In this document: positions 37,343 through 45,507 of the stretch, piece after piece
Layout: every line of letters starts with the position of its first letter
How positions within the stretch are numbered: position 1 is the stretch's first letter
Source of the DNA: Polyangia bacterium
GTDB taxonomy: Bacteria; Myxococcota_A; Polyangia; Nannocystales; Nannocystaceae
Length of the DNA: 64,000 nucleotides
Assembly (NCBI GenBank): GCA_030430565.1
Contig: JAUIKS010000005.1
Coordinates: 248,001 to 312,000, forward strand
Reading direction: 5' to 3'
Translations under genes and position numbers: made by a program
The notes under the pieces: generated by a model
What the model saw: only the letters and a program-made list of their open reading frames with translations
Databases searched by the model: none
Told to the model about the DNA's origin: nothing

Positions 37343-38203
37343 CTAGCGCTCCGCCGCCATAAACGTCCACCACAGATCCTGGTTCTCGACGTAGGAGGGC
37401 TCGTAGAACACGCCGGTGCCGTCGCCCCCACGATCGGTCTTCTCCCAGAAGAAGTGGACTTTTGAAAAACCTGCCTCGAGGAGCAGCTCTCGCAGCTCGG
37501 GCGCGGTCCACAGGCGCCAGTCGTAGGTGTACGCGCGCTCGAGCTTGGAGCCGTCCGGGAACAGGAAGTGGATGTAGCAGCGGATCTCGTGCGTGATGAT
37601 GTTGAAGCGCGCCTGCTCCCATCGGTACACGAAGTCGCCGAGATCGTTGTCCGTGATGTCCTCGCCCATGGCCTCGGTCCCGCCGAGGAGGTCGAGGATG
37701 AACACGCCGTCGCGATTGAGGCCCTTGTGCACCGCGCTGAAGTACTCGACCAGCGCCGCGCGGGTCTTGAAGGTGCAGTAGGAGAAGTTGAGCGCGCAGG
37801 TCAGGTCGACCTTGGTCTTCGAGGGCTCACGGACATCGGCGCAGAGGAGCTCGAGGCGATCGGCGTACTTGGGCCCCGCGGGCTCGATCCGGTGCGTGAG
37901 CCCCCAGTCCATGGTCTCGCGGGAGAGGTCGACGCCGATCGCCGTCCGGTTGGCGCCGGCGCGGACCCAGGCGAGGCTCAGCGCCGCCGTCCCGCAGAAG
38001 TCCTCGCGCATGCTCTGGGGCTCATGCCCGCGGAGCTTGCGGTAGGTCTTGGCGAAGAACTTGACGTCGGTGGGCGGGTCTTGAACCGCGCGCTCGTACA
38101 GCGCGTGGACATCGGCGCGCTGCGCCATGGTCTTGCCGCCGCGGGCGCGAGCGCCGTTGCGGTTGCGGTTACGGGGGCGTGTGCGGGAGGTTCGAGTGGC
38201 CAT
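37343..38203 (-). CDS. Class I SAM-dependent methyltransferase, paralogue 2
   Basis: 286 residues. It shares MREDFCGTAALSLAWV, TAIGVDLSRETMDWGL, CALNFSYCTFKTRAALVEYF and the YTYDWRLWTAPELRELLLEA block with the gene 46 bases downstream, so the two arose by tandem duplication. The first 25 residues are an arginine/asparagine-rich extension that could bind RNA, unless translation begins at the ATG at 38128. Because both copies keep the SAM motifs, both should be active. Substrates are not known. Confidence 0.85.
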   Translation of the reverse strand: MATRTSRTRPRNRNRNGARARGGKTMAQRADVHALYERAVQDPPTDVKFFAKTYRKLRGHEPQSMREDFCGTAALSLAWVRAGANRTAIGVDLSRETMDWGLTHRIEPAGPKYADRLELLCADVREPSKTKVDLTCALNFSYCTFKTRAALVEYFSAVHKGLNRDGVFILDLLGGTEAMGEDITDNDLGDFVYRWEQARFNIITHEIRCYIHFLFPDGSKLERAYTYDWRLWTAPELRELLLEAGFSKVHFFWEKTDRGGDGTGVFYEPSYVENQDLWWTFMAAER

Positions 38204-38294
38204 GGCTGCGCCGGGCGAAGTCGAGCGCAGGGATACCCAAAATCTCGGATCCCGTCACGGGCTTTTGACGCGTCGCCAGGCGTGCGGAGGAGTC

Positions 38295-38318
38295 AAAAAC
38301 GCGGCCGTGAGGCCGCGT
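38295..38318 (-). terminator. Intrinsic terminator of the DnaJ-domain gene
   Basis: On the minus strand ACGCGGCC and GGCCGCGT flank a 4-base loop and run into five T residues (AAAAA at 38295-38299 on +). It lies 24 bases after the stop at 38342. Confidence 0.8.
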
Positions 38319-38341
38319 CTCTCGCTCCGTCGCGGAACGAA

Positions 38342-38818
38342 TTACTTCTCGCCGAGATGGTCCGCGAGCCCGTTGTAGGCCTCGGTGATGTTGCGCGCGA
38401 CCTCGGTGGCGGCGCGGTACTTCTCGGGGTCCTGGGCGAACTTGTCGGGGTGGTACTGGCGAAGCAGCCGCCGGTACGACTTGCGGATCGCGTCGAAGTC
38501 GGCGCCGGGCTCGAGCTCCAAGGTCTTGTACCAACGCCGGCGCTGCTCGGCCGAGGAGGGGGCGCTGCTCGGGCCGCCCGGTCCGCCGCGCTGCTTGGCT
38601 TTCTCGTAGGCTTTCTCCCAGGCCTCCTCGGCGGCGTCTTTGACCCGCCGCGCGGTTCGCCCGGCCTTGGCGCCGACGGTCTGGTTCTTCTTGAGCTCTT
38701 CGTCGAGGGCCCGCCGATCCTCCTCTGACAGACCGTCCATCAGGTCCGAGTCAAAGGCGGAGCGGAAGTCGCTTAGATTCGATCGGGCTAGATCCCAGAG
38801 CCGCTTCGTGACGCTCAC
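38342..38818 (-). CDS. DnaJ-domain protein
   Basis: 158 residues from a GTG at 38818. The C-terminal 65 residues are a J domain (RWYKTLELEPGADFDAIRKS, YRRLLRQYHPDKFAQ) with the essential HPD tripeptide, so it should stimulate a DnaK ATPase. The N-terminal half is a charged helical region with a Lys/Glu-rich segment and no zinc-binding or client-binding DnaJ domains. The start is supported by GATAAT 7 bases upstream. Confidence 0.88.
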   Translation of the reverse strand: MSVTKRLWDLARSNLSDFRSAFDSDLMDGLSEEDRRALDEELKKNQTVGAKAGRTARRVKDAAEEAWEKAYEKAKQRGGPGGPSSAPSSAEQRRRWYKTLELEPGADFDAIRKSYRRLLRQYHPDKFAQDPEKYRAATEVARNITEAYNGLADHLGEK

Positions 38819-38825
38819 GGGTTAA

Positions 38826-38831
38826 ATTATC
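38826..38831 (-). promoter_or_regulatory. -10-like GATAAT for a leaderless start
   Basis: GATAAT on the minus strand is 7 bases before the GTG at 38818. Confidence 0.5.
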
Positions 38832-38891
38832 GTCCTTTTTTCGCCGCATGCAAACGCGCTGCAGGTCGGCGCTTCATCCGGACAACGCGGA

Positions 38892-39371
38892 CTAGAGGTC
38901 GATGTATTCCGGCTCCTCGGCAGGTCCGAGATCGCTGGCCGGTGGCTCGACGAGCTCCTCTTCGAGCTCGAGCTGCGCGAGTTCGTCCGGCGTGAGGTCA
39001 CGGGTCCGGACCGCCGACTGGGCGTCGCCGCGCACCGCTCGCGTGCGGTGATGACTGACGACATCGGCGAGCCGCAGGGCCATGGCGGGGTTGAGACCCT
39101 GGAACTCCACGCCCATGCCGCGGGGCTCGTCGGAGTGATAGACGACCTTTCCGGGCCCGGTGATGACGACCGGGTCATCGAGCAGCACGGTGAAGCTGAG
39201 CTCGACCTGGGTGCCGACCGGGACGCGGTGGGTCGTGTTGACGAACACCCCGGTCTCGCTGACGTTGCTGACGAAGGTCAGCGTGCCGGTCGCGAGCTCG
39301 GCGAATTCGGCGTTGACAGGAAATCGCTCTCCGCGGCGTCGCTCGTTGATCGGCTTGGGCCGGTCTGCCAT
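38892..39371 (-). CDS. PilZ-domain protein
   Basis: 159 residues. The N-terminus carries the arginine-rich c-di-GMP contact motif (NERRRGERFPVNAE) and the second PilZ motif as NVSETGVFV, an N-x-S-x-x-G form. PRGMGVEFQGL closes the barrel. The C-terminal 50 residues are acidic and disordered. It probably binds cyclic di-GMP or is a structural PilZ-like adaptor controlling motility or development. The gene starts 48 bases after the RNase gene and may share its transcript. Confidence 0.88.
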   Translation of the reverse strand: MADRPKPINERRRGERFPVNAEFAELATGTLTFVSNVSETGVFVNTTHRVPVGTQVELSFTVLLDDPVVITGPGKVVYHSDEPRGMGVEFQGLNPAMALRLADVVSHHRTRAVRGDAQSAVRTRDLTPDELAQLELEEELVEPPASDLGPAEEPEYIDL

Positions 39372-39419
39372 CGTCGTTCGCCTCTCGGGCCCGCGCGTCG
39401 GCGTCGCACGACGTAGACG

Positions 39420-40928
39420 CTAGTGCCGCTTGGTCTTGCTGGAGATCTTGAACTGCTCGACGTGGAAGTCGCGGCGGCCCTGGATGTCGATCCCCTTCTG
39501 GATTCGCTTGACCATATTATCAACCGCGGCGATCTCTGGGCCGTTCATCAGCTCAGCGACCGAGGGGCTGGAATGCACGAAGATCGTGTCTCCGTTGAGG
39601 TGCGGGGCCTCCCGGCGAATTTCGCGCAAGATCTCGTAACACATGGTGCTCGGGCTCTTGGTGTAGCCCTTGCCGTTGCAGTACGAGCAGGGCTCCGCGA
39701 GCATTCGCCCCAGGCTCTCGCGCGTGCGCTTGCGGCTCATCTCGACGAGGCCCATCTCGGAGATCTTCGTGATGTGCGCTTTGGCTCGGTCGCGTCGCAG
39801 CGCCTCTTGCAGCTTGCGGTACACCTTGCGCCGGTTCGACTCCTTATCCATGTCGATGAAGTCGATGATGATGAGGCCGCCGAGGTTGCGCAGGCGCAGC
39901 TGCTCGGCGATCTCTTCGGCCGCCTCGAGGTTGGTCTGCGTGATCGTCTCCTCGAGGGTCTTCCCCTTGGCGCCGACGAATTTGCCGGTGTTGACGTCGA
40001 TCGCGGTGAGCGCCTCGCCCTGGTCGAAGACCAGCGAGCCACCGCTCTTGAGCGGGACCTTGCGCTCCAGCGCGCGGTCGATCTCCTGCTCGATCCCGTA
40101 GCCGTCAAAGATCGGCTCACGGCTGCTGTACAGCTCGATCTTGTCGGCGTAGTCCGGCATGAACGCGCGGACGAATTTTTGCAGGCGCTCGTGCTGCGCG
40201 TGGTCGTCGACGATGACGCGGTCGAGCTCCGGGGTCAGGTTGTCGCGGACGACCCTGAGCATGAGGTTGAGGTCGCGATACAGCAGGATCGGCGCCCGGT
40301 GCATGCGCTCGTTGAACTTGATGTTCCGCCAGCACCGCAGGAGGTAGTCCATCCCCGCGCGAACCTGCCCGTTGCTCGCGTTCTCGGCGACCGTGCGGAC
40401 GATGAAGCCGGTGCCCGGCGGGCGCATCTGGTCGACGAGCTTGCGCAGGCGCTTGCGCTCACGCTCGCTGCCGATCCTCCGCGAGATCCCGATGTGGCTC
40501 ACGGTGGGCATGAAGACCACGTTGCGGCCTGGTAGGGAGATGTAAGACGTGATCCGCGCGCCCTTACTCGAGATCGGGTCTTTGACGACCTGAACAAGGA
40601 TCTCTTGCCCAGGTCGGACCAGCTCTTGAATGTTGGCGTGCTTTCCCGAGCGGCGCGGTAGGCCGTCCTCATCGCTTACACGGTCGCCACCGCTCCCGGG
40701 GACCGCGATGTCGCCCGCATAGAGGAAGGCGGCCTTCTCTTCGCCGATGTCGACGAAGGCGGCTTGCATGCCGGGGAGCACGCGCAGAACCTTGCCCTTG
40801 TAGACGTTCCCCACGGTGCCGCGCTCGCGCTCGCGCTCCATGAAGACCTCTGACAAGATCCCATTCTCGATGAGGGCTACCCGGGTCTCGGGCCCGTCGG
40901 CATTTACGACAATAACGGAATCAGACAC
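39420..40928 (-). CDS. rng: Ribonuclease G/E family protein
   Basis: 502 residues from a GTG at 40928, the length of RNase G and not the longer RNase E with its C-terminal scaffold. An S1 domain (GTVGNVYKGKVLRVLPGMQA, AFVDIGEEKAAFLY) is followed by a 5'-sensor/RNase H-like region and the DNase I-like catalytic domain (ALTAIDVNTGKFVG, GGLIIIDFIDM) with the Mg-binding Asp residues. The zinc-link CSYCNGKG is present. It processes rRNA 5' ends and decays mRNA in the cytoplasm. Confidence 0.94.
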   Translation of the reverse strand: MSDSVIVVNADGPETRVALIENGILSEVFMERERERGTVGNVYKGKVLRVLPGMQAAFVDIGEEKAAFLYAGDIAVPGSGGDRVSDEDGLPRRSGKHANIQELVRPGQEILVQVVKDPISSKGARITSYISLPGRNVVFMPTVSHIGISRRIGSERERKRLRKLVDQMRPPGTGFIVRTVAENASNGQVRAGMDYLLRCWRNIKFNERMHRAPILLYRDLNLMLRVVRDNLTPELDRVIVDDHAQHERLQKFVRAFMPDYADKIELYSSREPIFDGYGIEQEIDRALERKVPLKSGGSLVFDQGEALTAIDVNTGKFVGAKGKTLEETITQTNLEAAEEIAEQLRLRNLGGLIIIDFIDMDKESNRRKVYRKLQEALRRDRAKAHITKISEMGLVEMSRKRTRESLGRMLAEPCSYCNGKGYTKSPSTMCYEILREIRREAPHLNGDTIFVHSSPSVAELMNGPEIAAVDNMVKRIQKGIDIQGRRDFHVEQFKISSKTKRH

Positions 40929-41148
40929 GGTGACCGGGCATTCCTAGCACAACCGGGCGCGCGCGTGGCAACCGCTGACATCATCGCTGTGTGTGCATGA
41001 GAACCCTCAAGCGATTGTGCGCGGGAGCGTGAGTCACGCGTCGTGGGCGTGGCCGCGCCCGGGATCTCGCCGAGCGCGCGCTCGAAAAGTCGGGCCAAAA
41101 CCGGGGTCAGCGGCTGTTCCTGCCCTTCCCCGGCTCCCCTGGGTCCTG

Positions 41149-41154
41149 TAGTCT
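41149..41154 (+). promoter_or_regulatory. -10-like TAGTCT for a leaderless start
   Basis: TAGTCT is 8 bases before the ATG at 41163. Confidence 0.45.
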
Positions 41155-41162
41155 TCGCCGCG

Positions 41163-41657
41163 ATGGCTTTCCAGTATCAGCCCGGGATCTACAAAACGAC
41201 CAAGTACCTGCCCGGACACGAAGCCCAGATCACGCCGAATCAGCTCGTGCTGATCCGGACGGACGGTGATTTCGCGCCGGCCTCTGTGCTCCTGCCGGTC
41301 CAGAACCTCAACAACCAGTGGCGGTTCCAGATGCCGGGGGTTCATATCCCGCCGGCCTCCCTCAACTGGGGACAGACGCTGACCAAGCTCCCGCACGAGG
41401 GTTTTTACCGGCTCACGCGTGAGTTCACCTTCGGGGACACGGGTCGGTGGCTTCGAAACGCGATCGTGCAGCTCGGCTACACGCGCGCTGCGGAGCCGAT
41501 CCTGTTCATCGCGCAGCGCCGCGCGCCGCTGGTCGCCAACGATCTGTTCTTCAGTGATAAGGGCGTGAAGATCGACTTTGACCAGCTCGACATGATCGAG
41601 CCGCTGGCCTGGTACCAAGAGCCAGACAAGAAGGGCGGCTCGGGCACCACAAACTAG
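41163..41657 (+). CDS. Conserved-looking protein of unknown function
   Basis: 164 residues from the ATG at 41163. It has no signal peptide, membrane helix or known motif. The sequence is well mixed with aromatic and polar residues (AFQYQPGIYKTTKYLPGHEA, VQNLNNQWRFQMPGVHIPP, LHs replaced by short beta-like stretches) and suggests a compact soluble beta protein. A hairpin and the convergent gene at 41725 follow. Confidence 0.65.
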   Translation: MAFQYQPGIYKTTKYLPGHEAQITPNQLVLIRTDGDFAPASVLLPVQNLNNQWRFQMPGVHIPPASLNWGQTLTKLPHEGFYRLTREFTFGDTGRWLRNAIVQLGYTRAAEPILFIAQRRAPLVANDLFFSDKGVKIDFDQLDMIEPLAWYQEPDKKGGSGTTN

Positions 41658-41682
41658 CCCGAGCGTCTGGTCTTCGTGACCT

Positions 41683-41710
41683 CGCGGGGGTGTCGGGTGA
41701 CGCCCCCGCG
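41683..41710. terminator. Hairpin between convergent genes
   Basis: CGCGGGGG pairs perfectly with CCCCCGCG around a 12-base loop. It sits between the stops at 41657 and 41725 and probably ends transcription from either side, though no T-run is present. Confidence 0.5.
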
Positions 41711-41724
41711 GTCAATTCTGGGGT

Positions 41725-42027
41725 TCACCGCGGGTCGTCCTGCAGGTCCTCGTCTTCGGTGATCTCTTGACCGAATTCGAAGCGCACCGTCTCGCCGCGT
41801 TTTCCTCGCGCCTGCACGACGTGCAAGAGCACGGAGCTGGCGCCGCCGATGTTGATCCAGCCCTCGTCGGACTCCTCGAGCACCGAGCCGAGCACCTTGA
41901 CGCGCAGCGGCACGGGCGGGGTCACGCGGACGCCGCGTCGGGTCCAGAAGAAGAACGGGCTGTTCCAGTGGGTCTCGACCGTCTCCCACGCGTTCTCGTC
42001 CTGGAAGGTGTACAGCTTGATCCGCAT
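41725..42027 (-). CDS. Small protein of unknown function
   Basis: 100 residues from the ATG at 42027. The sequence is beta-like (MRIKLYTFQDENAWETVETH, PPVPLRVKVLGSVLEESD, INIGGASSVLLHVVQARGKR) with an acidic C-terminus. No family is recognised. Longer starts exist upstream but enter a low-complexity region. Confidence 0.55.
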   Translation of the reverse strand: MRIKLYTFQDENAWETVETHWNSPFFFWTRRGVRVTPPVPLRVKVLGSVLEESDEGWINIGGASSVLLHVVQARGKRGETVRFEFGQEITEDEDLQDDPR

Positions 42028-42188
42028 GTTTTTATGCGAGGCGAGCGACCAGCGCGCGCGCTCGAGCCGAGCCGAGAGCAGAGCAACATGATGGTACGGC
42101 AAGGCCGCGGGCGGATCGACAGCGCTTCGCGACCTGAAGGATCGACCAGGCTTGCGCGCCCCGTGGGGAGGCGACAGCATCGGTAGAC

Positions 42189-43301
42189 GTGAGCGAGTCG
42201 GAGGAGGCCTTTGACCTTGCGATCATCGGCGCGGGCGTGATCGGCTGCGCGGTCGCGTCAGCCGCCGCGCGCGCGGGGCGTTCGGTCTTGCTCCTCGAGC
42301 GCGCGGCCCGTGAGGGGACTGGGGTCACGAGTCGCAACAGCGGCGTGGTGCACAGCGGCCTTTATTACCCGCCAGGCTCGAGGAAAGCGCGCACCTGTAT
42401 TCAGGGCCAGGCCATGCTGTACGCGTGGGCGGAGCGGCACAGGGTCGCGCATCGGCGCACCGGCAAGCTCGTGATCGTGCCGGCGGGCGCCGCTCGTGTG
42501 GCCGAGGCGGTCGAGGCGCTGCACGCCTTGCACGACAACGCGCGCCGCAGCGGCGCGCGCGGCTGCGAGCTCATCTCGCCGGACGCGGTGGCGCGGCTCG
42601 AGCCCGCGCTCCCGCGCTGCGCCGCCGCGATGTTGTGTCGAGAGAGCGGGATCGTCGATGTTCACGAGCTGACGCGCTCGCTCTTGGCCGACGCGTGCAA
42701 CCGCGACGCGGTGTTGGTCACCCACGCCGAGGTGACCTCGATCAAGCCGTCGCCCGCGGGCTTCGCTCTCGAGAGCACGCGAGGGTCCGCGCGCGCGCAG
42801 CGAGTGGTCAACGCCGCGGGGCTGTACGCCGACCAGATCGCGCGGATGCTCGGGCTCGCGGAGTTCACGATCCACCCGTGCCGCGGGGATTATTTTCGCC
42901 TGCGGCGGACGCCGACCTTCAACCACCTGATCTACCCGGTGCGCGCGCCCGGAGATCCGGGGCTGGGGATCCATTTAACCCTCGAGCTCGACGGTGGGCA
43001 ACGAGTCGGGCCGGACGCGGAGTACGTCGATGCGCGTGAGGACTTCGGGCCCGCCGAGCACAAGCACGCGATGTTCTTAGCGGCGACGCGTCGGCTGCTC
43101 GGGCCGCTCTCGCCGGATCAGCTGGCCTACGACGGCTGCGGGATCCGGCCGAAGCTGCGGGCGCCCCATGAGCCGGCGGACTACGACTTCATCGTCCGCG
43201 AGCAGCCGACCGGCTGCGTCCACCTGCTGGGGATCGAGTCGCCGGGCGTGACGGCGGCGCTCGCGATCGCGGAGGAGCTGCGCGAGCGCTCCTTGTTGTA
43301 G
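42189..43301 (+). CDS. FAD-dependent oxidoreductase, L-2-hydroxyglutarate dehydrogenase-like
   Basis: 370 residues from a GTG at 42189. The DAO-fold FAD motif is IIGAGVIGCAVASAAAR at the N-terminus. SRNSGVVHSGLYYPPGSRKA and the C-terminal YDGCGIRPKL and LLGIESPGVTAALAIAEEL blocks are typical of the L-2-hydroxyglutarate dehydrogenase/LhgO group, which oxidises L-2-hydroxyglutarate to 2-oxoglutarate and passes electrons to the quinone pool. A related hydroxy-acid substrate is possible. No membrane helix is present, so association would be peripheral. Confidence 0.88.
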   Translation: MSESEEAFDLAIIGAGVIGCAVASAAARAGRSVLLLERAAREGTGVTSRNSGVVHSGLYYPPGSRKARTCIQGQAMLYAWAERHRVAHRRTGKLVIVPAGAARVAEAVEALHALHDNARRSGARGCELISPDAVARLEPALPRCAAAMLCRESGIVDVHELTRSLLADACNRDAVLVTHAEVTSIKPSPAGFALESTRGSARAQRVVNAAGLYADQIARMLGLAEFTIHPCRGDYFRLRRTPTFNHLIYPVRAPGDPGLGIHLTLELDGGQRVGPDAEYVDAREDFGPAEHKHAMFLAATRRLLGPLSPDQLAYDGCGIRPKLRAPHEPADYDFIVREQPTGCVHLLGIESPGVTAALAIAEELRERSLL

Positions 43302-43323
43302 TGATCACGCGCTTGCGAGCGCG

Positions 43324-44115
43324 CTAGTTCACGCGCTCGATCCGGACGAGCAGCGCGGTGATGTTGTCCTTGCCGCCGGCGTCGTTGGCCGCGGCGATCA
43401 GCTTGCTGCTGCAGGAGTCGAGGCGCGTGTACTTGTTGATGACGTTGAGGATCGTCGTGTCGTCGATCATGTCGTTGAGGCCGTCGGAGCACAGCAAGAA
43501 GATGTCGTCGTACTTGTACTCGTCGATCACGACGTCGACGTTGACCTGCTCGGCGAGACCCAGCGCGCGCACCACGACGTTGGTGAAGGGGAAGTTGACG
43601 ACGTCCTCGCCCGACAGCCCCTTCATGCGCAGCCAGTCGTTTCGCAGGGAGTGATCCTCGGTCATCATCTGGATCTGCCCCTTGCGCACGCGGTAGACGC
43701 GGCTGTCGCCGACGTGACCGATGTAGAGGCGACCCTGCGTAAAGTAGATCGCGTCGATCGTCGTGCCCATGCCCTTCTTGCCGGCGTCGGCCGAGGCGGT
43801 CTCGAAGATCCGTGAGTTGGCGAGCTTGACGGCGGTCTCCATCCGCATGCGCTCGATGTCGATGAGCGGGGGCTTGAACGGCCACGTGGCGGGGCCGGTC
43901 TGCGCGGTCGCGCGGTAAAACTCGTCGATGGTCTCGACGGCGATCTTGCTGGCGACGTCGCCGGCTGCGTGTCCGCCCATGCCGTCCGCGATGGCGCCGA
44001 TCGCCAGCTCGGTCGGCATGAGGATGCTGTCCTCGTTTTGCGAGCGCACGCGACCGACGTCTGTCTTCCCCGCGAATCGGATCCGGTGGGGACCGACCTG
44101 GAAGCTGATGCTCAT
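43324..44115 (-). CDS. PP2C-type serine/threonine protein phosphatase
   Basis: 263 residues. The metal-binding signatures are in order: TDVGRVRSQNEDSI, AIADGMGGHAAGDVAS, TTIDAIYFTQGRLYIGHVGD, SDGLNDMIDD and DNITALLVRIERV. It is a single-domain cytoplasmic phosphatase that would reverse Ser/Thr phosphorylation, for example by the kinase at 570. The ATG at 44115 is supported by TACCGT 8 bases upstream. Confidence 0.94.
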   Translation of the reverse strand: MSISFQVGPHRIRFAGKTDVGRVRSQNEDSILMPTELAIGAIADGMGGHAAGDVASKIAVETIDEFYRATAQTGPATWPFKPPLIDIERMRMETAVKLANSRIFETASADAGKKGMGTTIDAIYFTQGRLYIGHVGDSRVYRVRKGQIQMMTEDHSLRNDWLRMKGLSGEDVVNFPFTNVVVRALGLAEQVNVDVVIDEYKYDDIFLLCSDGLNDMIDDTTILNVINKYTRLDSCSSKLIAAANDAGGKDNITALLVRIERVN

Positions 44116-44123
44116 GAGGCACT

Positions 44124-44129
44124 ACGGTA
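44124..44129 (-). promoter_or_regulatory. -10-like TACCGT for a leaderless start
   Basis: TACCGT on the minus strand is 8 bases before the ATG at 44115. Confidence 0.5.
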
Positions 44130-44331
44130 ACAAGCCTGCGTTCTGTTCGGCTAGCCCCCACATGCCGTTGAACGAGCTCAAAAAAAGCTTGAAAAAGCTT
44201 GAAGGAGATAGCGTTCGCGGCGCACGCGAAGCGACGCGGGCGAGATCTGAGCGCCGTTCGCGGAGGCGCGGTCTCGAGCTCGCGCGCTCGATCTCGGGCG
44301 CGGCGTCAATCGCCCTACGAGCGCCGACAGC

Positions 44332-45327
44332 TCACGGCTTGTAGCGGCAATTTCGGATGCAGGTCTCGTTGTGGCGCGAGGCAGCCCGCTCGAGCTCCTC
44401 GGGCTTAAAGTCGTCGTGGAGGACCTCGTAGTCGGTCTCCCAGTCTGTTCGGTAGTAATACCGCGCGGCCAGGCCGGACATGTCCATGTCGAAGCGCGGC
44501 TGGACCTCGCGCGCGCCTCGGCGCAGCGCGTAGGGGCCGACACGCGCCTGCGCGGCCGAGGCGACGAAGGTGGTCTGGTTGCCGCCCTCGCTGACGAAGC
44601 TGTAGCGCTGGGGGAACACGGCCGCGAGCGTCTGGCGGTCGTGGGGGTACATCCGGGTGATGTTGTGTAGGTTGGCGACGACGACCCCGCCGGGCGCGAG
44701 GCGGTTGAGGCAGGCCTGGTAGAACTCGGCGGTCTTGAGGTGGTAGGGGACGAACACCCCGCGGAACGCGTCGAGCATGATCATGTCCCATCGGACCTCC
44801 GGCTCGGCGCGCTCGACGAACACGCGCGCGTCGGCGACGTGGGTGCGATATCGCGGGTCGTCCGCCGGGACGCCGAAGTACTTGATCGCCAGGCGAATGA
44901 CCTCGGGGTCGATGTCCACCGCGTCGATCTCGAGCTCGGGGAACCGCGCGTGCAGGTAGTTGGACATCTGCCCGCCGCCCACGCCGAGCATCAGGAGTCG
45001 CTTGGGGCGGGGGTTGAACAGAAAGCCCGCCATCATCGTGCGCGTGTAGTCGAGGTCGAGGCTCGTCGGGTGTGAGCGGTCGATGCGCGATTCGATGTAC
45101 TGCACGCCGTTGTCGCCGACGAAGTACATGGTCCGCGTGGTGCCGAACTCGGTCACGCGGATGTGGTTGTAGGTCGATCGGACATCTTCGAGCACGGTCT
45201 CATCGCGGACGACCGCGCGGGCCCGTCGCGCTCCCGCGAGCCATCCGAGCCCGAGGGTCGCGGCGCCGGCAGCCGCGCCCGCGAGCGCGCGTCGTCGACC
45301 GAGCAGGGGTGGCGGAGACCGCTTCAC
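44332..45327 (-). CDS. Exported spermidine-synthase-like (PABS-domain) protein
   Basis: 331 residues from a GTG at 45327. A twin-arginine-like start (GRRRALAGAAAGAATLGLGW) with a hydrophobic helix suggests export or membrane anchoring. The rest is a polyamine-synthase Rossmann domain: LLMLGVGGGQMSNYLHARFP, IDAVDIDPEVIRLA, HVADARVFVE and DMIMLDAFRG. Position of the acidic residues follows SpeE, but export and absence of the N-terminal SpeE domain make classic spermidine synthesis doubtful. A cysteine pair ends the protein (CIRNCRY). TACCCT 7 bases upstream supports the start. Confidence 0.82.
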   Translation of the reverse strand: MKRSPPPLLGRRRALAGAAAGAATLGLGWLAGARRARAVVRDETVLEDVRSTYNHIRVTEFGTTRTMYFVGDNGVQYIESRIDRSHPTSLDLDYTRTMMAGFLFNPRPKRLLMLGVGGGQMSNYLHARFPELEIDAVDIDPEVIRLAIKYFGVPADDPRYRTHVADARVFVERAEPEVRWDMIMLDAFRGVFVPYHLKTAEFYQACLNRLAPGGVVVANLHNITRMYPHDRQTLAAVFPQRYSFVSEGGNQTTFVASAAQARVGPYALRRGAREVQPRFDMDMSGLAARYYYRTDWETDYEVLHDDFKPEELERAASRHNETCIRNCRYKP

Positions 45328-45334
45328 GGCGACC

Positions 45335-45340
45335 AGGGTA
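45335..45340 (-). promoter_or_regulatory. -10-like TACCCT for a leaderless start
   Basis: TACCCT on the minus strand is 7 bases before the GTG at 45327. Confidence 0.5.
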
Positions 45341-45507
45341 GCGAGCTTTGGCGCCGGTGTCCGGATGTGCGCGTTGACAACTCGTCACGCGGCGACGCGG
45401 GTCTGTGCCAACGGATCAGCTCCTGCTGGAGGAATCGTCGAGCTCTTCGCGGCTCCGTCCGTGGATCGTGGCTTGCAATACTTGCCTGCGCTACCCCGGC
45501 GGCGTAC

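Noticed and set aside
44163..44344. 60-codon + strand frame starting MPLNELKKSLKKLEG
   Set aside because: It lacks a ribosome-binding site, overlaps the convergent gene's 3' end, and its start coincides with a duplicated AAAGCTTGA run that explains the apparent pattern.
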